The position numbers and the translations under genes were made by a program. From NCBI GenBank assembly GCA_937957685.1, contig CALGAO010000102.1, positions 1 to 31,449 of the forward strand: 31,449 nucleotides of DNA. The letters are read 5' to 3'. This document shows positions 16,692 through 25,677 of the stretch, one piece after another. Positions within the stretch are counted from its first letter, which is position 1. The number at the start of each line of letters is the position of its first letter. The DNA is from an uncultured Paenibacillaceae bacterium. GTDB taxonomy: Bacteria > Bacillota > Bacilli > Paenibacillales > DA-C8. The notes beneath the pieces are model-generated. The model made no database searches and had not been told where the DNA came from. It saw only the letters and a list, made by a program, of their open reading frames with translations.

Positions 16692-18257
16692 ATGTACAAG
16701 GTGATGATCGTCGATGACGAGCCGTTGATACGGGAGGGACTGAAGACCCTGATCGATTGGGAAGCATACGGGTTTCAGGTCGTGCAGACGGCCAAGGACG
16801 GTCTTGACGCTCTGGACAAGGCTGAGGTGCACAAGCCGGATCTGCTCATCATCGACATCCGGATGCCGGGCATGGACGGTCTGCAGCTGATCGAAACGAT
16901 CCGCGGCCGCAACTGGAACCCCAAGCTGCTGATCCTGAGCGGGTATGCGGATTTTGACTATGCGAAGAAGGCGATCAAGTCACGGGTCGAGGGATATATT
17001 CTGAAGCCGGTCGATGAGGACGAGCTGATCGAATATCTGACCTCCATCAAGCATGCGCTTGATCGCGAGCAGGAGGAGGAGAAACAGTTCAGTTCGGTGA
17101 CGCGCCGATCCTGTGAGACGCTCATCCAGTCGGCGCTTACGGGAAGCGGGTCTTACAAGGGCAGCATCTCGTCGCGCGCTTCCGAGCTGGGCCTGATCTG
17201 GAAGCAATATCAGGTGCTGCTGCTGCTCATCCAGTTCGACAACGCGCGGCAGGTGGATGTGCTGTCGAGCGCGCGGGAGAAGCTGGAGAACTGGGTGGAA
17301 GGACAGAAACTGGGCGTCGTCTTTGTGCGCGATCTGCAGATCGGCATCCTGCTGCGCAGTCATTATGCGACAAGCTCGCAGCTGGAGCGTCTGTACAAGG
17401 AAATGGGAGAAGCGCTGGGCGAGCTGGATTTGATCTATTATGCGGCAATTGGCCGCACCGTATACCGCTTTGTGGACATCAAGGCTTCTTATGACGAAGC
17501 TTTCGAGCTGCTCAAGCGCAAATTTTTCGCGGCTGGCGGACGCATCCTGAGCCTGGAAACATCGCCTGAGCTGAAGAGCATGATCGAGCGTGCGAAGCCA
17601 AAGGATGAGTTCGATGCCGAGCCTTATGCGGACAGGTTGTACCTGGCACTGGACATCGCCAACAAGGAGAGCATCCGCGACACGCTGGCCAGCATGAAGG
17701 AAGAAATGATGCGTTGCGACATGACCGAGCAGGAGGTCAAGACATCGGCGGTGCAGATTCTTTCTTCGGTCGTGGGCAAGCTGCTCCAGCATCACGAAGA
17801 GCTGCGCAATGTCCATCTGGATTCGGCTTCCTGGATCCTGGATTTCTACCGTTACGAGACGATCAGCGAGATGTTCGCCTCGATCGGGGACAAGCTCTGT
17901 CAGCTGGTGGATCGCTTCGCCACGATGAACAGCGAGACGCTGGTGAAGCGGATGATCGATCTGATCCATCGGAATTATAACGAGAACCTGAAGCTGGAGA
18001 CGCTGGCGGATATCTTCAACTATAACAGCGCCTATCTGGGCAAGATGTTCAAGAGCCAGACGGGAGAGTACTTCAACACGTACCTGGACAAGGTGCGGAT
18101 CGAGAAGGCGAAGGAGCTGCTGGAAGAAGGGTTGAAGGTGTATCAGGTGGCCGAGCGGGTGGGCTATACGAACGTGGATTATTTCCACAGCAAATTCAAA
18201 AAATATACGGGAGTATCGCCATCCGCCTACCGGAGCAAAAGCAGCGCCCAGGGCTGA
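16692..18257 (+). CDS. YesN-type response regulator, REC plus AraC HTH
   Basis: This 521-residue protein is a two-component response regulator of the YesN family, which controls polysaccharide and oligosaccharide operons in Bacillus and Paenibacillus. The receiver domain (1 to about 120) has acidic residues in VDDEP, phospho-acceptor Asp55 (LLIIDIRMPGMDG), Ser83 and Lys105 (ILKP). A central region of about 280 residues without clear motifs leads to a C-terminal pair of AraC helix-turn-helices (about 415-515, including LADIFNYNSAYLGKMFK and VAERVGYTNVDYFHSKFKKY). ATG at 16692 follows GGAGG by 10 bases, and the receiver homology begins there. The partner YesM-like sensor kinase is not adjacent, which is unusual. 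It is divergent from GH3-GH43 and upstream of GH95, both likely targets by position. Confidence 0.9.
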   Translation: MYKVMIVDDEPLIREGLKTLIDWEAYGFQVVQTAKDGLDALDKAEVHKPDLLIIDIRMPGMDGLQLIETIRGRNWNPKLLILSGYADFDYAKKAIKSRVEGYILKPVDEDELIEYLTSIKHALDREQEEEKQFSSVTRRSCETLIQSALTGSGSYKGSISSRASELGLIWKQYQVLLLLIQFDNARQVDVLSSAREKLENWVEGQKLGVVFVRDLQIGILLRSHYATSSQLERLYKEMGEALGELDLIYYAAIGRTVYRFVDIKASYDEAFELLKRKFFAAGGRILSLETSPELKSMIERAKPKDEFDAEPYADRLYLALDIANKESIRDTLASMKEEMMRCDMTEQEVKTSAVQILSSVVGKLLQHHEELRNVHLDSASWILDFYRYETISEMFASIGDKLCQLVDRFATMNSETLVKRMIDLIHRNYNENLKLETLADIFNYNSAYLGKMFKSQTGEYFNTYLDKVRIEKAKELLEEGLKVYQVAERVGYTNVDYFHSKFKKYTGVSPSAYRSKSSAQG

Positions 18258-18435
18258 TCGCGCGGTCCTCGCCCGTGAGTGCGCGGAAGCGTGGGCCTGG
18301 CTGGGCTTGGTACGGTGTATCGACGTGCCCGTGTGCGCATGTGAATGATGGAAGTGTCTGCCCCGCCTGGCGATTCAGGAACGGCGTTGTGCCGAATGTC
18401 TAATCTTCGCATGATAACTGACGCAAAATGAGCGG

Positions 18436-18464
18436 TTGAAAATGCTGGCTGGCAACGATATGAT
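18436..18464 (+). promoter_or_regulatory. Sigma-A promoter of the GH95 gene
   Basis: TTGAAA (18436-18441) and TATGAT (18459-18464) are separated by exactly 17 bases, about 70 bases upstream of the GH95 start. This is one of the best promoter matches in the window. Between the regulator's stop and this promoter (18,258-18,435) I see no gene. Confidence 0.6.
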
Positions 18465-18467
18465 GCA

Positions 18468-18489
18468 GGGGAGTCCGGATGGACTCTCC
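18468..18489 (+). terminator. Hairpin with T-rich tail: terminator of the regulator gene or 5' leader attenuator
   Basis: Arms 18468-18476 and 18481-18489 pair over 9 bp with one G-U and a four-base loop, followed by TTCTTTCATCTTTTT. It could end the response regulator transcript. However, the predicted GH95 transcription start (about 18471) falls inside the first arm, so most of the hairpin would sit at the very 5' end of the GH95 mRNA. Confidence 0.5.
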
Positions 18490-18533
18490 TTCTTTCATCT
18501 TTTTCGACTTTTTGGACCAATGGGGGTTGACGT

Positions 18534-21038
18534 ATGGATCATGTCCATCATGGAGGCAGTCGCAGCTGGAGGCTGTGGTATACCGAGCCTGCCAGGCAGT
18601 GGGAGGAGGCGCTGCCGATCGGCAATGGCCGTCTGGGCGGCATGGTGTTCGGCGGAGTCCAGGAAGAGCGCATCCAATTGAATGAAGATACCCTCTGGGC
18701 GGGGTTCCCGCGCGATACGATCAATTATGAGGTGCAACGTTACCTGGCTCGCGCCAGAGAGCTTGTGTTCGCCGGCCGTTATGCGGAGGCTCAGGCCTTG
18801 ATCGAAGCGCGCATGCAAGGGCGGGATGTCGAGCCGTATCAGCCTTTGGGCGATCTGTACATACGGATGGCCAGCGAGGGAGAAGCAGCGAAGCCCGATG
18901 CTTACCGTCGGGAGCTGGATATCGCCGATGGCATCGCCTGTTGCTCGTTCCAGCTGAATGGAGCGCGCATCGAGAGGGAGTATCTGGCGAGCGCGCCGGA
19001 TCAGGTGTTGGCCATTCGGTTGCGTGCGGATCGCGCCCGCGCTCTGGATGTGGACCTCGCCCTGACGTCTCCTCATCCTTGTCAGGTGATCGCGGCGATC
19101 GAGGCAGCGAATCGCGCGTCCTTGCGGATGCAGGGTCGGGCTCCGAGTCATGTGGCGGACAACTACTTTCAGGACCATCCCCAGGCTGTGCTGTATGAAG
19201 AGGATCGTGGTCTCCGATTCGCTGCATGGCTGGATATCCGGGTGACGGACGGCGATGTGACGGCCGGGTCTCAGGGCGTAAGCATTCGAGGAGCGAGCGA
19301 GCTGGTCATCCTGCTGGCTGCTGGGACGAACTTCCGCGGCTTTGACCAGCAGCCGGATGCGGCTGACATGCTGGCGGAGAGCCGCTGCCGCAAGGTGCTG
19401 GATGCTGTGTCCGGCGTCAGCTACGACGAGCTGCGAACGCGTCATGTGACCGAGCATCGGGAACTGTTCGACCGGGTGGATCTGTCGCTGGCGTCCGATC
19501 ACCTGTCGAACGACAGGGCGGGCGACTCTACAGAAGAGGGTGGCGAGGAGGCAGACGCAAAGGAGGTCATGATACCGACGGATGTGCTGCTGATGCATTA
19601 TCGGCAGCATCTGACTGAGGCATCGCGTCAGGCGTGCAGTCTGTGCCGATCCCTGGAGGAACTGTACTTCCAATATGGCCGATATCTGCTCATGGCCAGC
19701 TCGCGGCCGGGCACGCAGCCGGCCAACCTGCAGGGCATCTGGAACCAGCACGTACAGCCCCCGTGGTTCAGCGACTATACGACGAATATCAATACGGAGA
19801 TGAACTATTGGCCGGCTGAGGTGTGCAACCTGAGCGAATGCCATGAGCCGCTGCTTCGCATGCTGGGCGAGCTGGCGGAGACGGGCAGGCGCACCGCAGC
19901 GATCCATTATGGCGCGCGAGGCTGGACGGCGCATCACAACGTGGACCTGTGGCGCATGTCGACTCCGACCGGCGGCGACGCCAGCTGGGCGTTCTGGCCG
20001 ATGGGCGGAGCATGGCTGGCGATGCATCTGTGGGAGCATTATCTGTTCACCCGCGACGAGCGTTATCTGAAGGAGTACGCTTACCCGTTGCTGAAGGGGG
20101 CGGCGCTCTTCTGTCTGGACTGGCTGGTGGAAGGTCCGGACGGCTATCTGGTGACGAATCCGGCAACTTCACCGGAGAACAAGTTCGTCGATGAGCAGGG
20201 AAGACCGTGCAGCGTCTCGATGGCAACGACAAGCGATCTGTCGATCATCCGGCAATTGCTGGAATATGCGATGGCAGCCGCCGAGGCGATTGGCGGAGAT
20301 GCTCCGTTCGCCGCCGAGGCGGAGGCAGCGCTCAGGCGGATGCCGCCGCTAAGCATCGGCAGATACGGGCAACTGCAGGAGTGGTGGGAGGATTTCCCGG
20401 AGCACGAGCCGGGACATCGCCATTTCTCGCACCTGATCGGCCTGTATCCGGGCAAGCTCATCCATGAAGGCACTCCCGAATGGCTAGCCGCGGCGCGCGT
20501 GACGCTCGATCGCCGGCTGGAGCACGGCAGCGGGCATACGGGCTGGAGCTGCGCCTGGCTGATCAATCTGTTCGCCAGGCTGCGCGACGGAGAGGCCGCG
20601 CATCGCTATGTCGAGACGCTGCTGGCGAAGTCGACGTATCCGAACCTGTTCGACGCGCATCCGCCGTTCCAGATCGACGGCAACTTCGGCGGTGCGGCGG
20701 GCATCGCGGAGATGCTGCTGCAGAGCCATCTCGGCTCCGTCGATCTGCTGCCGGCGCTGCCCGCGGCCTGGCGTTCGGGCTATGTGCGCGGCCTTCGCGC
20801 ACGCGGTGGCTTCGAGGTTGACATCGCCTGGCAGGACGGCAGGCTGACGGAAGCGCGCATCACTTCGCTGAATGGCGAACCATGCCGCGTTCGTTGCCCG
20901 GAAGCGAAGGCCGGGACGGCGCTGACCGTCACTCAGCACGGCAGCGGCGCTGTTGTCGTTGTGGATGAACGTGGCTGCTTTGCAACCGAGCCTGGCGCCA
21001 GCTATATCGTCCGCAGCCCAATCAGAAGCCATACCTGA
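18534..21038 (+). CDS. GH95 alpha-L-fucosidase / alpha-L-galactosidase
   Basis: This 834-residue GH95 enzyme removes alpha-1,2-linked L-fucose or L-galactose by inversion. Residues matching those established in Bifidobacterium AfcA can be placed: Asn418 and Asn420 (TTNINTEMNYW), general acid Glu548 (TSPENKF) and Asp715 (IDGNFGG), with the family hallmark EPGHRHFSHL at about 625-634. The residue two before the first catalytic Asn is Thr416, where AfcA has a His; as I recall, Thr at this place in a Bacteroides GH95 gives alpha-L-galactosidase activity. An acidic, low-complexity insert lies at about 324-345. No signal peptide is present, so it acts inside the cell. The ATG at 18534 is seven bases after GGGGG. 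It has its own promoter and terminator. Confidence 0.92.
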   Translation: MDHVHHGGSRSWRLWYTEPARQWEEALPIGNGRLGGMVFGGVQEERIQLNEDTLWAGFPRDTINYEVQRYLARARELVFAGRYAEAQALIEARMQGRDVEPYQPLGDLYIRMASEGEAAKPDAYRRELDIADGIACCSFQLNGARIEREYLASAPDQVLAIRLRADRARALDVDLALTSPHPCQVIAAIEAANRASLRMQGRAPSHVADNYFQDHPQAVLYEEDRGLRFAAWLDIRVTDGDVTAGSQGVSIRGASELVILLAAGTNFRGFDQQPDAADMLAESRCRKVLDAVSGVSYDELRTRHVTEHRELFDRVDLSLASDHLSNDRAGDSTEEGGEEADAKEVMIPTDVLLMHYRQHLTEASRQACSLCRSLEELYFQYGRYLLMASSRPGTQPANLQGIWNQHVQPPWFSDYTTNINTEMNYWPAEVCNLSECHEPLLRMLGELAETGRRTAAIHYGARGWTAHHNVDLWRMSTPTGGDASWAFWPMGGAWLAMHLWEHYLFTRDERYLKEYAYPLLKGAALFCLDWLVEGPDGYLVTNPATSPENKFVDEQGRPCSVSMATTSDLSIIRQLLEYAMAAAEAIGGDAPFAAEAEAALRRMPPLSIGRYGQLQEWWEDFPEHEPGHRHFSHLIGLYPGKLIHEGTPEWLAAARVTLDRRLEHGSGHTGWSCAWLINLFARLRDGEAAHRYVETLLAKSTYPNLFDAHPPFQIDGNFGGAAGIAEMLLQSHLGSVDLLPALPAAWRSGYVRGLRARGGFEVDIAWQDGRLTEARITSLNGEPCRVRCPEAKAGTALTVTQHGSGAVVVVDERGCFATEPGASYIVRSPIRSHT

Positions 21039-21085
21039 ACATATCCTCTCATGACTTACCTCACCAAGTCCATGTGAACGACCTG

Positions 21086-21144
21086 AACACCTTCAAGGCT
21101 TGCATGATCTCTGAAATACGGAGATCACCTTGAAGGTGTTTTGG
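21086..21144 (+). terminator. Intrinsic terminator after GH95
   Basis: Outer arms 21086-21098 and 21128-21140 are perfectly complementary (13 bp). An inner stem (GATCTC 21106-21111 with GAGATC 21121-21126) stabilises the loop, and the run of T spans 21139-21142. It lies about 50 bases after the GH95 stop codon. Confidence 0.75.
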
Positions 21145-21239
21145 CTTCTCCACTAAAACGAACTCTCAATCCGGATATTGGAAACACCCAATGATAGGAC
21201 TGATGACTCCTCCACCAATATCATTCGACAAATAAATCA

Positions 21240-21268
21240 TTACTTCGACAACTGATTTATCCTATAAT
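21240..21268 (+). promoter_or_regulatory. Candidate promoter of the ABC exporter pseudogene
   Basis: A perfect TATAAT (21263-21268) lies 17 bases after a weak TTACTT (21240-21245), in an AT-rich stretch upstream of GGAGGAG and the first ATG of the broken exporter gene. It may still be active although the gene is broken. Confidence 0.45.
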
Positions 21269-21321
21269 TCCACCAGGAATTACCCGGGATACATAAATGT
21301 AACATTGGAGGAGAAACATGA

Positions 21322-22620
21322 ATGGAGAATGTCAGGCAGAACGACAATCCAGCTGAACTCACTGCAAGTCAATTGATGGCGAAGTTATGGGGACTCACCA
21401 GGAGCTACTGGGTCTATTACATCTCACTGTCCATAGTCATCCTGATCGCTTCCTTCATCCCGACGATATGGGCAGAAAGCATGCGAAGACTGTTTCATGC
21501 CGCTGCGACCGGCGGCATGAAACAATTGCAGAACGCAGCCCTGCTGCTGGGTGGCGTCTTCGCGGTTGAGGAAGCGGAAATTGAATCAACTTTGCGATGA
21601 AACAAATGTGGCTGAATATGGCGGTTGAGGGACTCTCCTCTACCATGTCGATGTTTCTTGTTTGGACATCGGTCATTATCATTGGTTGGCTGACGATACA
21701 AGGCTGAATGCAGCTCGGTGAATTGATGGCTTTTTTATTCTGATATGGCGTATCTATAATCCACTGGTACACCTGGGTTCGGTGTGGGGAATGATCCAGC
21801 AAGGGTTGGGTTCGTCCCGGAGAGTGTTTGAATTGCATGGCAGGATCAAGAGTCATGAAGTCCGTAAAATTGCTGATGAACACGCCTTGGTATGGCGAAA
21901 CGTCAGCTATCGATATCCGAAGGATGATTCAGGGCACGAGGGCTCCATGCGAGGAGTAACGGATATCCATATCGAGGTTTCGAGAGGTGATTTTATCGCG
22001 CCATCGTGGGTCCAAGTGGATCGGGCAAGTCGACGATTGCACAACTTGGAGCCGGATTGCTGGAACCTGCCAGCGGTGATGTGTTGGTGGGCGGAGATGG
22101 ATTCGGCAGCAACCAGACAACGGTAGCCTATGTACCTCAGACTTCACATCTGTTCTCCGGGACAATCAAAGAGAATCTGATGCTCGTGAAGCCGGATGCA
22201 TCAGATGCTTGGATCGAACGGGTATTGGAGATAGCCGTTGCAGATGAGTTCGTTGCTCGGCAACCGAAGGGATTGGATACGGTCCTGGCAGAGGATGGCA
22301 GTTCACTCTCGGGAGGAGAGAGACAACGCCTGGCCCTGGCACGCGCATTGCTGTCAGAACGGCCGATCCTTATCCTGGATGAGGCGACTTCAGCGTTGGA
22401 TTACCAGACAGAATCACGCTTGATGAAGAACTTGCGCAGATGGAGTGATGAGAGGAACATCACTTTGATCGTGATCACGCATCGCCTGGAAACGGTTCGT
22501 GAAGCCTCCATGATCTATGTTGTTCAGGATGGGAAGATCGTAGAGCAGGGAACACATGCCGAGTTGTTGTCGGCGAGCAGCGTATATGTTCAATTGAACC
22601 TAACGTTACAGACCGGATAG
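21322..22620 (+). pseudogene. Degenerate ABC exporter (fused permease-ATPase), pseudogene
   Basis: An ABC-exporter gene of the multidrug/lipid type has decayed. The start is intact (GGAGGAG, ATG 21322) and gives an N-terminus with one helix, up to 21600. Much of the membrane domain is then missing. A second piece (about 21598-21708, MKQMWLNMAVEGLSSTMSMF onwards) ends at an in-frame TGA near 21706-21708. The frame then shifts between LMAFLF and IWRIYNPLVHLG (about 21735-21745). It shifts again just before Walker A (about 21995-22005). From 22006 the ATPase is intact: GPSGSGKST, Q-loop region, LSGGERQR, LILDEATSALD and the switch His (VITHR). The whole piece is 1.3 kb against about 1.75 kb for an intact gene. 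Base composition looks less GC-rich than the neighbours. Sequencing error cannot explain both the missing segment and the several frame changes. Confidence 0.88.
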
Positions 22621-22645
22621 ATGGATGTACCCAATCTGCTAACAC

Positions 22646-23518
22646 TTACTCCTGCCCTTGCACATAACGCTGGCGATATTCTCTCGGCGAATGCCCGACG
22701 TGCTCCGTGAACCGACGGGTGAAATAAGCGGCATGCTCGAAGCCGACCTCTTCCGCGATGCGCGCGATTGGCCAGTCCGTGCGCAGCAGGAGCAGCTTCG
22801 CCTGGTCCAGGCGGTAGCGCAACAGATATTCCTGCGGCGTCACGCCATACACCTGCTTCATGCAGCGGCTGATATAGTTATGGTGGAAATGCAGCGTATG
22901 GGACAGCATCTCATTGCTGATCGGAGCGCGATAGTTGTTCTTCAGATAGGCCTCCGTCTGCTCCGCAAGCGTCACCGCCGGGCTGTTCCGATCGGCGAAG
23001 AGGCGGATGTCGAGCTGCCGCAGGAGCTCCACGAAGGCGGTTTGCTGCTGCCAGAAGGCATAGGACCGCGGCTCGGAGGAGGCTTGCAGCATGGTCTCCA
23101 GCAGGTCGTAGATCGGCTCGGGATGGGGCAGCGGGCCATATTTGGGGAACTGATACACGTAGGGCGAGGCCGCGCCGCGACGCTCCCGATCCGGATGCAT
23201 CTGGTCCGCCGTATCCGTCACTCTCCAGCTTCCCGCCGTCTGGATGTGCAGCCAATAGAAGCTCGTCTCCACCTCGCACGGCCTGACCGAATAATGCCAG
23301 GCATCGGGGCGCAGCAGCACCATATCCCCCGGTTTCATCGCCCATTCCATCTGTTCTTCACCGATATACAGCACCCCTGAACGGATGATGATCATATCAA
23401 ATACGCCGATGTTGCGCCGATTCGGATGCGTGTCGCCAGGCTTGTAGTCAGAACGCCCGCACTCCAGCAGATGAGGCAGCGGAGGTGCGATGAACTGCAC
23501 ATATGGCGATCGGTTCAC
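22646..23518 (-). CDS. AraC-family transcriptional regulator with N-terminal cupin domain
   Basis: This 290-residue regulator has an N-terminal cupin-like ligand pocket (to about residue 150, with KPGDMVLLRPDAWHY) and two C-terminal helix-turn-helices (about 185-285, SNEMLSHTLHFHHNYISRCM and IARIAEEVGFEHAAYFTRRF), the standard AraC/XylS arrangement for sensing a sugar. The GTG start at 23518 is preceded by GGAGG at seven bases. It is divergent from the GH127 gene across a gap of under 150 bases, so activation of GH127 in response to arabinose or arabinose-containing oligomers is the natural guess. The 3' end converges with the exporter pseudogene 25 bases away. Confidence 0.9.
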   Translation of the reverse strand: MNRSPYVQFIAPPLPHLLECGRSDYKPGDTHPNRRNIGVFDMIIIRSGVLYIGEEQMEWAMKPGDMVLLRPDAWHYSVRPCEVETSFYWLHIQTAGSWRVTDTADQMHPDRERRGAASPYVYQFPKYGPLPHPEPIYDLLETMLQASSEPRSYAFWQQQTAFVELLRQLDIRLFADRNSPAVTLAEQTEAYLKNNYRAPISNEMLSHTLHFHHNYISRCMKQVYGVTPQEYLLRYRLDQAKLLLLRTDWPIARIAEEVGFEHAAYFTRRFTEHVGHSPREYRQRYVQGQE

Positions 23519-23599
23519 CTTTATTCCTCCAGTTAGAGTCGTTCGGTTTCAGTGTGAAATCGTACAAGTTTTTGGGTGATGTTGTCCATTTATCTTTCT

Positions 23600-23605
23600 A
23601 TTATA
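23600..23605 (-). promoter_or_regulatory. Candidate -10 box for the AraC-type regulator
   Basis: On the minus strand a perfect TATAAT lies about 80 bases upstream of the GTG start; the hexamer 17 bases further up (TTCCAT) is a poor -35. On the plus strand the same region gives only weak matches for GH127, in keeping with an activator-dependent promoter. Confidence 0.4.
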
Positions 23606-23666
23606 GCCTTTACAATGGGTACATGGAAGGTTGAAAAAGTGATAATCCGAAAGGGTGTTGCCGATC

Positions 23667-25625
23667 ATGCAAGCATTGGGATCAAGAGCAAGGCCGCTGC
23701 TTCCGTCACAGGTTCGCATCGACGATCCGCTGTGGTCCAGGGTGGAGCAGCTGGTCCGGGAGGTTGTGATTCCCTATCAATATGAGGCGCTTCACGACCG
23801 GGTTCCGAATGTCGAGCCGAGCCATGCGATCCGCAATTTCCGCATCGCTGCCGGGCTTGAGGAAGGGGAGTTCGGAGGCATGGTGTTTCAGGACAGCGAT
23901 GTGGCCAAATGGCTGGAAGCCGTCGGCTATTCGCTCATGACGCATCCGGACCCGGAGCTGGAACGCCGGGCGGATGAGGTGATCGACCTGGTCGCCCAGG
24001 CCCAGCAGCCCGACGGCTATCTGAATACCTATTTTACCATCAAGGAACCGGGCAAACGTTGGACGAACCTGCTCGACTGCCATGAACTCTACTGCGCCGG
24101 ACATATGATCGAAGCTGCGGTCGCCTACTATCAGGCAACAGGCAAGCGCAAGCTGCTGGACGTGGTGTGCAGGTTCGTCGATCACATCGATTCGGTGTTC
24201 GGCGACGAGGATGGCAAGCTGCCTGGATATGACGGGCATCAGGAGATCGAGCTCGCCCTGGTGAAGCTGTACGGCGTGACGGGCGATGAGAAGCATCTGC
24301 GCCTGGCGAAGTTCTTCATCGACAAGAGGGGGACGGAGCCACACTTCTTTCTGCAGGAATGGGAACGTCGCGGCGGCATCTCCCATTGGGGCGGTGTCCG
24401 GAGGCCGGTGCACCTCGAATACCATCAGGCGCACAAGCCGGTGCGCGAGCAGGAGGTGGCGGTGGGCCACGCCGTGCGCGCGGTCTATATGTACACGGCG
24501 ATGGCGGACCTGGCGCGCTTCACGGGCGACGAGTCGCTGCTTGCGGCCTGCGACAGGCTGTGGAACAACATCGTCACCAGGCAGATGTACATCACCGGCG
24601 GCATCGGCTCGACGCATCACGGCGAAGCGTTCACCTTCGATTACGATCTGCCGAACGATACGGTCTATGCGGAAACCTGCGCTTCCATCGGCCTGATCTT
24701 CTTCGCAAGCCGCATGCTGCAACTCCGCGCCAGAGGCGAATACGCCGATGTGATGGAACGCGCGCTTTACAATACGGTGCTGGCTGGCATGGCGCAGGAC
24801 GGCAGGCATTATTTCTATGTGAATCCGCTCGAGGTCTGGCCGGACGCCTCGCGGCGCAATCCGGGCAAGCACCATGTGCGTCCGGTGCGACCGGGCTGGT
24901 TCGGCTGCGCCTGCTGCCCGCCGAACGTGGCGCGGCTGATCGCTTCGCTCGGCCAATATGCGTACGGGGCAGCGGAGGATACGGCATACGTCCATCTGTA
25001 CGTGGGCGGAGAAACGGATATCCAGGTGGCCGGGCAAGACGTGAAGCTCCAGGTGAATTCGGGCTATCCATGGGACGGCAGGATCTCCATCAAGGTGACG
25101 GGCGTGCAGGGGCATCGCTTCAGGCTGGCCGTTCGAGTGCCCGGCTGGTCCCTGGAATCGCGCCTCATGGTCAATGGGCAGGAGCATGCGATTGAAGAGC
25201 TGGTCGCGGACGGATTTGCTTACATCGATCGGGATTGGCAGGATGGGGATGAAGTTGTGCTGGAGCTCGACATGAGCGCACGGCGTATCTACGCCCATCC
25301 GTCGGTGCGTGCCAATGCCGGCAAGGTCGCGCTGCAGCGCGGACCGCTCGTCTATTGCCTGGAGGAAGCGGACAATGGCGCGCCGATCACATCGCTCATG
25401 CTGCCCGCCGATGCTCACCTCAGCTCCCGCTTCGATGCGCAGCTGCTCGGCGGCTGCACGGTCATCGAGGCGGATGGCTGGCGCGACGACAGCGAGGCCT
25501 GGGGAGAGGCGCTGTATCAGACAGCGGCGAAGCGGAGACAGCGGGCGAAGCTGACCTTCATCCCCTATTATCTGTGGGCCAATCGCGGAGAAGGCGAGAT
25601 GGCGGTCTGGGTGCGCGAGATCTAG
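23667..25625 (+). CDS. GH127 beta-L-arabinofuranosidase
   Basis: This 652-residue enzyme belongs to GH127 and should release L-arabinose from beta-L-arabinofuranosides, using a zinc-bound cysteine as nucleophile as in Bifidobacterium HypBA1. Matching residues are Glu320 (HGEAF), Glu336 and Cys338 (YAETCAS), and Cys416/Cys417 (FGCACCPPN), so the zinc site and nucleophile are all present. The fold is an (alpha/alpha)6 barrel followed by beta-sandwich domains, and the length fits the family (about 650). The frame is open from GTG 23655, but ATG at 23667 is better placed relative to AAAGGGTG. No signal peptide is seen. It stands alone, divergent from its likely AraC-type regulator. Confidence 0.92.
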   Translation: MQALGSRARPLLPSQVRIDDPLWSRVEQLVREVVIPYQYEALHDRVPNVEPSHAIRNFRIAAGLEEGEFGGMVFQDSDVAKWLEAVGYSLMTHPDPELERRADEVIDLVAQAQQPDGYLNTYFTIKEPGKRWTNLLDCHELYCAGHMIEAAVAYYQATGKRKLLDVVCRFVDHIDSVFGDEDGKLPGYDGHQEIELALVKLYGVTGDEKHLRLAKFFIDKRGTEPHFFLQEWERRGGISHWGGVRRPVHLEYHQAHKPVREQEVAVGHAVRAVYMYTAMADLARFTGDESLLAACDRLWNNIVTRQMYITGGIGSTHHGEAFTFDYDLPNDTVYAETCASIGLIFFASRMLQLRARGEYADVMERALYNTVLAGMAQDGRHYFYVNPLEVWPDASRRNPGKHHVRPVRPGWFGCACCPPNVARLIASLGQYAYGAAEDTAYVHLYVGGETDIQVAGQDVKLQVNSGYPWDGRISIKVTGVQGHRFRLAVRVPGWSLESRLMVNGQEHAIEELVADGFAYIDRDWQDGDEVVLELDMSARRIYAHPSVRANAGKVALQRGPLVYCLEEADNGAPITSLMLPADAHLSSRFDAQLLGGCTVIEADGWRDDSEAWGEALYQTAAKRRQRAKLTFIPYYLWANRGEGEMAVWVREI

Positions 25626-25659
25626 AAGGATGGTTTGTTTACACGGAATCGTTGTGGAT

Positions 25660-25677
25660 AACCGCCGGCGGGCGGTT
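25660..25677 (+). terminator. Short GC-rich hairpin after GH127
   Basis: AACCGCC (25660-25666) and GGCGGTT (25671-25677) form a perfect 7-bp stem with a four-base loop, 35 bases after the GH127 stop. No T-tract follows directly; a run of eight T residues occurs only at about 25740. It may be a weak or factor-dependent terminator. Confidence 0.35.

Noticed and set aside
18495..20039. 514-codon open frame opposite GH95
   Set aside because: Antisense to catalytic parts of GH95; no recognisable features.
23582..23605. TTGTCC ... TATTAT as a plus-strand promoter for GH127
   Set aside because: Spacing is only about 11 bases, too short for sigma-A; the perfect -10 box here is on the other strand.
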